NCBI GenBank assembly: GCA_002346535.1
Contig: DDZZ01000033.1
Span: 1 to 64,000 of the forward strand
Direction of reading: 5' to 3'
Length of the DNA: 64,000 bases
Source: Opitutales bacterium UBA2995
Lineage (GTDB): Bacteria; Verrucomicrobiota; Verrucomicrobiia; Opitutales; UBA2995
This document shows positions 8,676-16,609 of this stretch, in pieces (positions within the stretch are counted from its first letter, which is position 1; each line of letters starts with the position of its first letter). A model generated the notes under the pieces. It worked only from the letters and a program-made list of their open reading frames with translations. It searched no databases and was not told where the DNA came from. Both the position numbers and the translations under genes were made by a program.

Positions 8676-10037
8676 ATGTTTGACAACCTGACCGAAAAGA
8701 TTGGCAAGACAATACGCAACCTTCGAGGTGTCGGTAAATTGTCTGAAGAAAATATGGGGGAGGCCCTTAAGGAAGTTCGGACCGCTCTACTTTCTGCAGA
8801 TGTCCATTTCAAAGTCGCCAAACAATTTGTGGAACAGGTTAAAGAAACCTGCATTGGGCAGGAAGTGCTTTCCTCAGTTACTCCAGGGCAACAGGTAGTC
8901 AAAATTATAAACGACGAGTTGGTAAAGCTTTTGGGCGAAGGTACCGCGGAGCTCTCAGAAAACCGTCCTTTAAAAATCATGATGATCGGCCTGCATGGGG
9001 CGGGGAAAACCACCTCAACAGCCAAACTGAGCCGCCACCTTAAAAAAAGAGGCCTCACGACCCTGGTGGTCGGTTGTGATGTTTACCGGCCCGCTGCCAT
9101 CGATCAGTTGGAAACACTGGCTAACCAAGAAGAATTGCTCTTTTATGCCGACCGCAATTCCAAGGATGTGCCTTCAATCGGAATGAAAGCGGTTCGCCAT
9201 GCTAATGAACAACAAGCATCCGCAATTTTATTCGATACGGCTGGCCGCCTGCAAATCGACCAAGACTTGGTGGGAGAACTCAAACGCCTCAACGATACCG
9301 TAATGCCGGATGAGATCCTGCTGGTTACGGACTCTGCTCTGGGCCAGGAAGCCGTCAATGTAGCCAGCCACTTTCACGAGGAAGTCGGTCTCACCGGCAT
9401 CATACTCACCAAACTCGACGGGGACGCGCGAGGCGGTGCCGCATTATCCATGAAGTCCATCACCGAGGTCCCGATCAAATTTGCCGGAACTGGGGAAAAG
9501 ATGGACGATTTCGAAGTCTTCCATCCGGATAGAATGGCGAGCCGGATCCTCGGGATGGGGGACGTGGTGAGCCTTGTAGAACATGCTCAGGACAAAATCG
9601 ATCAGGACGAGGCCGAACGCATGGCTGAAAAAATGCGTAAAGCGGATTTCGACCTCAACGACTTTCTGTCCCAGATTCGCCAGGTCAAGAAATTAGGCCC
9701 TCTTGATAAAGTCATGGGAATGATGCCCGGGATGACTGGGATGGAGGTCGGTGACAAGGAAACACGGCAAATGGCTCAAACGGAAGCCATCATTCTGTCA
9801 ATGACCACCAAGGAACGCACCAAACCGGGAATAATCAATGGAAGCCGCAGGGTCAGAATTGCCAACGGTTCCGGCACTCAGGTTTCCGATGTCAATGCTC
9901 TGCTCAAGCAATTCAATCAGATGAAAAAAATGATGAAGATGATGCGCGGCGGTAAAATGAAACGACTGCAGAAAATGATGGGGAAAAAAGGAGGCGGAAT
10001 GAGTGGATTCCCGGGAGCTATGCCCGGTGGATTCTAA
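8676..10037 (+). CDS. ffh: Signal recognition particle GTPase Ffh
   Basis: Binds signal sequences of nascent inner-membrane and some secreted proteins, together with 4.5S RNA, and docks on FtsY. Order of domains: helical N domain (MFDNLTEKIGKTIRNLRG), G domain with P-loop GLHGAGKTTS, DTAGRL and TKLDGDARGG, then a methionine-rich M domain (MMPGMTGMEVG, ending in KKMMKMMRGGKMKRLQKM and a Gly/Met tail). At 453 residues it is normal length. The start is MFDNL; the track upstream to 8625 adds 17 non-conserved residues. The P-loop reads GLHGAGKTT rather than the common GLQGSGKTT, a conservative change. It diverges from tsaD over about 120 bases. Confidence 0.96.
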   Translation: MFDNLTEKIGKTIRNLRGVGKLSEENMGEALKEVRTALLSADVHFKVAKQFVEQVKETCIGQEVLSSVTPGQQVVKIINDELVKLLGEGTAELSENRPLKIMMIGLHGAGKTTSTAKLSRHLKKRGLTTLVVGCDVYRPAAIDQLETLANQEELLFYADRNSKDVPSIGMKAVRHANEQQASAILFDTAGRLQIDQDLVGELKRLNDTVMPDEILLVTDSALGQEAVNVASHFHEEVGLTGIILTKLDGDARGGAALSMKSITEVPIKFAGTGEKMDDFEVFHPDRMASRILGMGDVVSLVEHAQDKIDQDEAERMAEKMRKADFDLNDFLSQIRQVKKLGPLDKVMGMMPGMTGMEVGDKETRQMAQTEAIILSMTTKERTKPGIINGSRRVRIANGSGTQVSDVNALLKQFNQMKKMMKMMRGGKMKRLQKMMGKKGGGMSGFPGAMPGGF

Positions 10038-10072
10038 ATTTAAGTCAGATTTGAGATTAACTTAAAAACGGT

Positions 10073-10759
10073 ATGATCCTCATTATACTCGATATAGACG
10101 GTACCCTTGTAGACTCCATGGAATTGGAAAATTAGTTTTATCCGCAGGCCATTTGCGAATATCTGGACTTAGCCAAAATCAAGACCGACTGGGACGGTTT
10201 CTCCAATCCTTCGGATAGCGGAATTATACGGGAGGTCATGCGTGAGGAACTGGGCAAGATATGTCACCCTGATGATATCGAGCAAGTAAAAGAACGATTT
10301 ATCGAACTCCTGAGCGGCCACCTCGACCAAAACCCCAAGGATATGAAGCCGATTCCGGGAGCTCACGAATTCATCAGTTTTCTGGAACAACATGAAGATT
10401 ACGCATTTGCCATAGCTACCGCCGCTTGGCGGTTTTCGGCTGAACTAAAACTCACCGCTTCAGGATTTGATTATGAAAATTGGATTTTGTATTCATGCAC
10501 CGAATACGAATGCAAAAAGGATGCCATGAAGGCGGCGCACACAGCGGCCCAGGAAACCACAGGCACCGATTTTGAGCGCGTCCTCTATATTGGGGACCAG
10601 CTCAGTGACCTACGTTTTGCTAACGAAATGGGCTACGAATTTTTGGGCCGTGGTGAAGAATTTGCGCGGAACAATATCTGGGGTAAGGAGGGTGTCGTAG
10701 ATTTTAGGGACCTCAGATTGGTTGAGGGTAAAATTCGCAGGGCCATCAGGGCTACTTGA
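10073..10759 (+). pseudogene. HAD-family phosphatase interrupted by an amber codon
   Basis: The frame opens with MILIILDIDGTLVDSMELEN: HAD motif I DIDGT with both catalytic Asp residues. It then meets TAG at 10133-10135 (codon 21) and continues in the same frame for 208 codons. Downstream are motif II-like IATAAWRF, a Lys in the CKKDAMK region and motif III/IV-like VLYIGDQLSDLRFANEMG. One base change, for example GAG or CAG to TAG, explains it. The downstream open frame from 10238 lacks motif I and could not be an active phosphatase on its own. It looks like a phosphoglycolate-phosphatase-type enzyme by size (about 228 codons). Recent inactivation or a sequencing error are both possible. Confidence 0.8.
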
Positions 10760-10807
10760 GGCGTTTTTACCAGATCGGTACTCGAATTGTTCACATTTCC
10801 GACACAT

Positions 10808-10819
10808 TGTTGAACAACA
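10808..10819. promoter_or_regulatory. Palindrome upstream of the purine operon
   Basis: TGTTG-AA-CAACA lies 75 bases before purL in the 134-base leader, with a weak TTGCAC...AATAAA promoter-like pair just after it (17-base gap). A second TTGTT occurs 20 bases earlier. Its position would suit an operator for a purine repressor, but it does not match a known PurR box closely. Confidence 0.2.
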
Positions 10820-10893
10820 GCCTTGCACTGGAGAATCCTTTTTAGAATAAAACTTCTTTTACTCGTCCAACCATCCTTATCCGACCGCCTTAA

Positions 10894-13233
10894 ATGCTTC
10901 AAACTGACGAGCACCTTGATTTTCAAAATAGGTCTCACAATCACATCAGGCAAATTCTCCAGGAATTCAACCTGGCCCTAACCCCTACGGAGGCGCTCAA
11001 GATCCAGAACGTGATTTTGGGCCGTCCACCCACACTAGCCGAATGTGTTTTGTGGTCTATTCAAGGCTCTGAACACTGTTCCTATAAAAGCAGCCGGCCG
11101 CATTTGGAAGCCTTTGTCACTGATGGACCCAATGTCATTCTAGGACCCAAGGAGGATGCCGGAATTGTTGGTATTGTCGAGGATAACAATGGCAACCGCT
11201 ACGGTATCGCTCTTTCCCATGAGTCGCACAACCATCCGAGTCAGATTGTTCCCTACGAAGGCGCCGCAACCGGAGTTGGTGGAAATGTGCGCGACGTGTG
11301 TTGCATGGGGGCTAAGGTTATCGCGGTTGGAGACGGACTGCGCTTCGGCGAAATAAAACATCCGAAAAGCAAATGGATCTATGAAGGAGTGGTTGCGGGG
11401 ATTGCCGGTTATGGAAATCCACTGGGAATCCCCAATGTTTGTGGCGACCTTTATTTCAATCCCGGATACAATGAAAATTGCCTGGTCACAGTTCTGACTT
11501 TGGGAGCCATCTGCGAGGAGGATATCATTCATTCTTATGCACCTGCCAATGCCGATGGCTACGATCTGATTCTAGTAGGAAAACCCACGGATAACAGCGG
11601 ATTTGGCGGGGCCTCCTTTGCTTCCCTGGAATTGGAGGAAGATGAAAAGGAGAAAAACAAAGGAGCCGTTCAGGACCCCAACGCATTTCTCGAAAGGCAC
11701 ATCCTCAAATCGACCTACGCACTCTTTCGAATTCTCAAAGAAAAGGATCTCATCGATAAGGTGGGTTTTAAGGACCTCGGTGCCGGTGGAATTGCCTGTG
11801 CAAGCGTCGAAATCGCCGATGGCGCCGGTTATGGCGCAGAGGTATTTCTCGACAACGTTCACCTGGGCATGGACAATCTGACTCCAGCGGTGATCCTATG
11901 CTCGGAAACACAGGAGCGGTTCATGTGGGTGACGCCACCCGAGGTAACACCCTTGATTCTCAATCACTACAATAAAACTTTTGATTTCCCTAACATTTCC
12001 AAAGGAGCGGCGGCTTGCGTAGTTGGAAAAATCCGCGACAACGGAAAATACAAAGTCACTTATCGAGGAAAAACGTTGGTCGATGCGCGTGCCAAAGACG
12101 TTACGGAAGGCCTGGTTTACGACCGACCCTACCATTACAAAAAACCAGAGGCAACCGAACCCGATTTGCCGGAACCAACCGACTACAATGAAGTGCTGTT
12201 AGATCTTTTGGCCCATGAAAATATAGCTTCGCGTGCTGCTGTTTTCGAAACTTACGATAAACAGGTCCAAGGAAACACGATTATCCAAACCGGCAAGGCG
12301 GATGCCGGAGTGCTCAAGCCCTTTCAAGGAGAAGAATACCCGGAAGAAATTCACAACACGGGTATCGCCGTGACTATGGACCAGAATCCCCGCTATGGTT
12401 TGATCGATGCTCGTCAAGGAGCGATAAATGCCGTTATTGAAGCCTTCCGAAACATCGCCGCAGTCGGAGCGTCTCCCCAGGCAGTGACCGATTGCCTTTG
12501 TTTTGGAAATCCCGAAAAGGAAAGCCAGATGGGCGCTTTTGTTGCAGGAATCCACGGAGTAGCCGATGCTTGCAAAGAAATTCAACTCAAAGAACATCCG
12601 GGTTCGCCCGTGCCGATTGTCGCAGGTAATGTATCGCTTTACAACGAGTCCAGAGCCGGAAGCATTCCGGCCAGTCCCATCATAGGTTGCGTTGGCAAAC
12701 TGGAAAATGTTTCCAAAGCGGTGGACAGTTCCTTCAAAAATGCAGACTCGCCGATTCTTTTAATTGGGGAGCGTAAAAACGAATTGGGTGGGTCTGTTTA
12801 CTATGAAATTCAGGACGAACTTGGAGCCAACGTGCCGACCCCAGACCTGGCCGAAGTTCAGAATCAACTTCATGCAGTCATAGACCTGATCGATGCCGGT
12901 TATGTCTTGTGCTCCCACGATATTTCCGAAGGTGGCTTGGCAGTAGCCCTGGCAGAGATGAGTTTTGAAAAGGCCTTGGGTTGTGAAGTCGCCATGGATT
13001 CGGACCTCGAAATGTCTGCGCTTCTATTTTCTGAGACCGGGGGATTCCTTCTCGAAATCGACCCAGCCAAACTGGATACCGCAATACAACTACTCGAAGA
13101 ACGAGATATCAATTTCCTGAACATTGGCAAGACCACTTCAAACCCGAAACTGAAAATCCAAAACACTATCAACCTCGAAGTGCCAAAAGCTAAAGAACGC
13201 TGGGTAAATGGCCTTCGGGAAAAATTACTATGA
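10894..13233 (+). CDS. purL: Phosphoribosylformylglycinamidine synthase, PurL subunit
   Basis: ATP-dependent conversion of FGAR to FGAM, the synthetase part of the PurL/Q/S complex. Active-site His is H61 in EHCSYKSSRPHL, with the GPKEDAGIVGI and SHNHPSQIVPYEGAATG metal/ATP segments at about 84-125. The second half repeats the PurM-like fold (GAFVAGIHG, then DISEGGLAVALAEM near the end). At 779 residues it is a small-type PurL, so it needs separate PurQ and PurS, which are encoded two genes downstream as one polypeptide. The stop overlaps the purM start by four bases. First gene of the purine operon. Confidence 0.96.
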   Translation: MLQTDEHLDFQNRSHNHIRQILQEFNLALTPTEALKIQNVILGRPPTLAECVLWSIQGSEHCSYKSSRPHLEAFVTDGPNVILGPKEDAGIVGIVEDNNGNRYGIALSHESHNHPSQIVPYEGAATGVGGNVRDVCCMGAKVIAVGDGLRFGEIKHPKSKWIYEGVVAGIAGYGNPLGIPNVCGDLYFNPGYNENCLVTVLTLGAICEEDIIHSYAPANADGYDLILVGKPTDNSGFGGASFASLELEEDEKEKNKGAVQDPNAFLERHILKSTYALFRILKEKDLIDKVGFKDLGAGGIACASVEIADGAGYGAEVFLDNVHLGMDNLTPAVILCSETQERFMWVTPPEVTPLILNHYNKTFDFPNISKGAAACVVGKIRDNGKYKVTYRGKTLVDARAKDVTEGLVYDRPYHYKKPEATEPDLPEPTDYNEVLLDLLAHENIASRAAVFETYDKQVQGNTIIQTGKADAGVLKPFQGEEYPEEIHNTGIAVTMDQNPRYGLIDARQGAINAVIEAFRNIAAVGASPQAVTDCLCFGNPEKESQMGAFVAGIHGVADACKEIQLKEHPGSPVPIVAGNVSLYNESRAGSIPASPIIGCVGKLENVSKAVDSSFKNADSPILLIGERKNELGGSVYYEIQDELGANVPTPDLAEVQNQLHAVIDLIDAGYVLCSHDISEGGLAVALAEMSFEKALGCEVAMDSDLEMSALLFSETGGFLLEIDPAKLDTAIQLLEERDINFLNIGKTTSNPKLKIQNTINLEVPKAKERWVNGLREKLL

Positions 13234-14276
13234 GCAAAGTTGATTATAAATCAGCCGGTGTAGATATTGATGCGGGAAATGATGCCGTCCAAAGAATTAA
13301 GGATCACGTAAAGGGCACTTTTTCTCCACATGTTCTTACCGGACTAGGAAGTTTCGGCTCGATGTTCGATCTCTCCGAATTGATTGCCGATTATAAACAC
13401 CCCGTACTCATTCAGAGCATCGATGGGGTTGGAACCAAAGTCACGGTTGGAAAAATGGCGGGCAAATATTACGGACTCGGTATCGATGTGGTCAGTGCCA
13501 CAAGCAACGACATCATCGTGCACGGCGCTACACCTCTCACATTTCTTGATTATGTGGCTAATCAGAAGCTCGTTCCGGAAATTGTGGAAGAAATCGTCCG
13601 CGGTATGACGGATACCTGCAAAGAGAACGGCATATCCCTGGTTGGCGGAGAAACAGCCGAAATGCCCGGGACTTACCAATTGCATGAACATGATATCGTT
13701 GGCTGTGTGACGGGCTTGGTCGAAAAGGACGAACTCATCAATGGCTCCACCATCGAACCGGGCGATGCGATCATCGGCTTGGCATCTTCCGGTCTGCAGA
13801 CAAACGGCTATTCGCTGGCGCGAAAAGTGTTTTTCGAAATTGGTGGCTACACTACAGAAAACAATATCGACGAACTCGGTATGACCGTGGGTGAAGCGCT
13901 CCTCAGACCACATGTAAATTACAAACGTCCGGTCTTCGAACTAATAAAATCGGATGTCGTCGTCCACGGAATGGCCCACTTAACAGGCGGTGGCTTTATT
14001 GAAAACGTGCCCCGTATCCTGCCAAATAATTGTCGCGCTGAAATTGATATACAGACTTGGCCCAATCTACCCGTATTCGATCTTATCCAGCAGATCGGAA
14101 ACGTCGAATTAAACGAAATGTATCGAACCTTTAATATGGGTATCGGCTTTGTCATTGTTGTCCGCGATAGCTCGAAAGCCGAGGCCCTGAAAATATTGAG
14201 CAAATACCCGGAAATTCCGGCCTGTGAGATTGGCCAGATTATTGAAGGTCCCTGCGACGTTCACCTGCACAAATGA
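13230..14276 (+). CDS. purM: AIR synthase PurM
   Basis: Closes the imidazole ring: FGAM plus ATP gives aminoimidazole ribonucleotide. The opening KSAGVDIDAGNDAV is the family N-terminus. IDGVGTKVTVG, VGGETAEMPGTY and GLASSGLQTNGYSLARKV are conserved ATP/substrate loops, and HLTGGGFIENVPR is the late signature. 348 residues, as expected. Four-base overlaps on both sides (with purL and purQ) imply coupled translation. The PurM and PurL folds are related, which is why parts of the two proteins resemble each other. Confidence 0.96.
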   Translation: MSKVDYKSAGVDIDAGNDAVQRIKDHVKGTFSPHVLTGLGSFGSMFDLSELIADYKHPVLIQSIDGVGTKVTVGKMAGKYYGLGIDVVSATSNDIIVHGATPLTFLDYVANQKLVPEIVEEIVRGMTDTCKENGISLVGGETAEMPGTYQLHEHDIVGCVTGLVEKDELINGSTIEPGDAIIGLASSGLQTNGYSLARKVFFEIGGYTTENNIDELGMTVGEALLRPHVNYKRPVFELIKSDVVVHGMAHLTGGGFIENVPRILPNNCRAEIDIQTWPNLPVFDLIQQIGNVELNEMYRTFNMGIGFVIVVRDSSKAEALKILSKYPEIPACEIGQIIEGPCDVHLHK

Positions 14277-15535
14277 TTCAAATCGCCATCATCCAGTTTC
14301 CCGGAAGTAACTGCGAAACAGAGTCGATCGAAGCCGTTCGTCGCGCTGGTATGGCCCCGGTTGAATTCCTGTGGAACCAATCTTACGAGCTGCTCGAGTC
14401 ATTCGACGGTTACGTTATCGTTGGAGGTTTTTCCTACGAGGACCGTTCGCGAGCTGGAGTCATAGCTTCTCTTGATCCTGTTATGAAAATCGTTCGTCAG
14501 CAGGCCGAAACCGGTAAACCTGTCCTGGGAATTTGTAACGGTGCGCAAATCCTGGTTGAAACGGGAATAGTTCCAGGTTTGAAAAAATATCGATTGGGAA
14601 TGGCACTGGCACCCAACCGCCGAGAAAAGGACGGCCACATTCTCGGAACTGGATTTTATAACACCTTTACGCACCTAAAGGTGGACGTGGATTCTGACAG
14701 GACCGCCTTTACCCGCACTCTTGAAAAAGGAGAATCAATCCACATTCCACTCGCCCATGCAGAAGGTCGTTTTGTCATTCCGGATGGACTGCTCAGGGAA
14801 CTGATCAATTCAGGACAGACTACCTTTCGTTATAGTGATGGGAATGGAGAGATTGTCGACGGATTCCCCACCAATCCAAATGGTTCTGTCTACAATCTCG
14901 CCGCTGTTTCCAATCCAGCCGGTAATGTCATGGCCATCATGCCCCACCCAGAGCGGGTTACAGACGGTAATCCCATCTTCGAATCCATGCGGGAGTATAT
15001 CGAAAAGGAAATCCACACCGAACATGCAACCTGCCAATTCGATCCGCCCAAAACAGAGGTAACCCATCACGAAAAAAAGCTCCAATCTTTCGAATTACCA
15101 ATAAACCTGGTCATCACGGACAATACCGCACACTCAGTCCACAAGGCTTTGGAGGTCGTAGGTATTCGAGCAAACGTCACCCGAAAAACCCATTGGCAAG
15201 TAAACCTGAATGAGGCGCCGAATACTATTAGGGAAGACATTATCAAAACGGGAGAACTTTTTAATTCGAACAAAGAATACATTACGGAAATTCCGAGCGA
15301 GGACTCAAAAATTCGTATCCTCGTTCATGATAAAGACGACTTTGTTGGAAAACAAAAACTGGAAACTTTGAGAGATAGGTTCCATCTCGATGGCATTCAG
15401 GAAATCAAGTATTCAACCCTTTGGGAAATCGAACTACAGAACCCGGACGACATCGAAACGCTTCAACAGATTCTAGACACCCATATACTTTGGAATCCCT
15501 TTTACCAAAACGCCGAATATTACACCACTATCTAA
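14273..15535 (+). CDS. purQ: FGAM synthase glutaminase PurQ fused to two PurS-like domains
   Basis: Residues 1-250 are a class I glutamine amidotransferase that supplies ammonia to PurL. The nucleophile is C88 in GICNGAQ, and the His-Glu pair is H225/E227 in IMPHPERV. After a linker (251-275) come about 145 extra residues. Residues 277-341 and 346-420 each look like one PurS domain and align with each other: INLVITDN / IRILVHDK at the start, HWQVNL / LWEIEL in the middle, LFNSNKEYITEI / LWNPFYQNAEYYTTI at the end. PurS is normally a separate protein of about 80 residues that dimerises to bridge PurL and PurQ. Here the dimer appears covalently built. No stand-alone purS is seen. The domain reading is by eye. 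Confidence 0.9.
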   Translation: MIQIAIIQFPGSNCETESIEAVRRAGMAPVEFLWNQSYELLESFDGYVIVGGFSYEDRSRAGVIASLDPVMKIVRQQAETGKPVLGICNGAQILVETGIVPGLKKYRLGMALAPNRREKDGHILGTGFYNTFTHLKVDVDSDRTAFTRTLEKGESIHIPLAHAEGRFVIPDGLLRELINSGQTTFRYSDGNGEIVDGFPTNPNGSVYNLAAVSNPAGNVMAIMPHPERVTDGNPIFESMREYIEKEIHTEHATCQFDPPKTEVTHHEKKLQSFELPINLVITDNTAHSVHKALEVVGIRANVTRKTHWQVNLNEAPNTIREDIIKTGELFNSNKEYITEIPSEDSKIRILVHDKDDFVGKQKLETLRDRFHLDGIQEIKYSTLWEIELQNPDDIETLQQILDTHILWNPFYQNAEYYTTI

Positions 15536-15538
15536 TCC

Positions 15539-16498
15539 ATGAACCGACGCGAAATAATACAATCACAGATTAATAACTGCCTAATAGAAACCGACCTTCC
15601 CGGTGAAAAAATTCAGGGCAAGGTGCGTGACATCTATCCAAAAGAAGATGCCATCACCTTCATCAGTACGGATCGATTAAGTGCTTTTGATAGAGTGCTC
15701 GCAGCCATTCCGTTTAAGGGCCAAGTGCTAAACCTGACCAGCAAATGGTGGTTCGACCGTACCACGCATATCATACCTAACCACGTTCTTGAAATTCCCG
15801 ATCCAGCAGTCACCATCGGAAAGAAGTGCGACGTGTTTATGGTCGAATTTGTCGTTCGTGGCTATATGACTGGTTCCACCTCTACTTCTTTGTGGACGCA
15901 CTACAAAAACGGTAGCCGTAATTATTGCGGCAATGAGCTGGCTGAGGGAATGGTTAAAAGCCAAAAATTGCCCGAAAATATTCTAACGCCCACCACCAAG
16001 TCCGAGCATGACGAACCGGTGAGCCTTGAAGAAATCGTTTCCATGGGCCTCATGAATGAAGAGGATTTGGCGGTCTGCTCCAAGGCAGCGCTGGATCTGT
16101 TCGTATATGGCCAGCAAGTGGCCGCCGAGCACGGGTTAATTCTCGTAGACACCAAATATGAATTTGGAAGGGATCAGAATGGAGTCATCCGATTGATCGA
16201 TGAAATTCACACGCCCGACTCCAGTCGCTACTGGCTAGCAAACTCCTACGAAGAGCGTTTTGCACAAGGCGAAAATCCCGAGAATATCGACAAGGAATTT
16301 ATTCGCCTTTGGTTTCGCGATCATTGCGATCCTTACAAGGACGAAGTGCTTCCAAAGGCCCCGGACGATCTCATCGTCGAACTTTCCAGCCGCTACATAA
16401 AGCTCTACGAAATGATTACCGGTGAAACTTTTCCCACAGACGATATGGAAACTCCCGCAGTCGAAAGAATTCAAAAGAATTTGCAATCGCTAGTTTAG
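15539..16498 (+). CDS. purC: SAICAR synthase PurC
   Basis: ATP-dependent ligation of aspartate to CAIR. The N-terminal GKVRDIY (ATP-loop motif), STDRLSAFDRVL, EFVVRGYMTGS and the late signature LIDEIHTPDSSRYW are all present. At 319 residues it belongs to the longer bacterial/fungal-type PurC rather than the 240-residue E. coli type. It starts three bases after the purQ stop. No purE or purK is in the window, so the CAIR it uses must come from enzymes encoded elsewhere. Confidence 0.95.
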   Translation: MNRREIIQSQINNCLIETDLPGEKIQGKVRDIYPKEDAITFISTDRLSAFDRVLAAIPFKGQVLNLTSKWWFDRTTHIIPNHVLEIPDPAVTIGKKCDVFMVEFVVRGYMTGSTSTSLWTHYKNGSRNYCGNELAEGMVKSQKLPENILTPTTKSEHDEPVSLEEIVSMGLMNEEDLAVCSKAALDLFVYGQQVAAEHGLILVDTKYEFGRDQNGVIRLIDEIHTPDSSRYWLANSYEERFAQGENPENIDKEFIRLWFRDHCDPYKDEVLPKAPDDLIVELSSRYIKLYEMITGETFPTDDMETPAVERIQKNLQSLV

Positions 16499-16609
16499 TG
16501 GAAGGGACAACAAATCATTTCTTGCCCGCAGCTGCCTTGTTTCCTCAGGTCACCGCACGGTCCGTAAGAAAACCAATTGGAATCGATGTTTCTAAAACCT
16601 AGGTAGCCA

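Noticed and set aside
10133..10135. Amber codon as programmed readthrough or pyrrolysine
   Set aside because: Other genes here end with TAG, no pyl genes are visible, and the surrounding sequence shows no recoding element.
13344..13913. 189-codon open frame antisense to purM
   Set aside because: Shadow of a real gene with no independent support.
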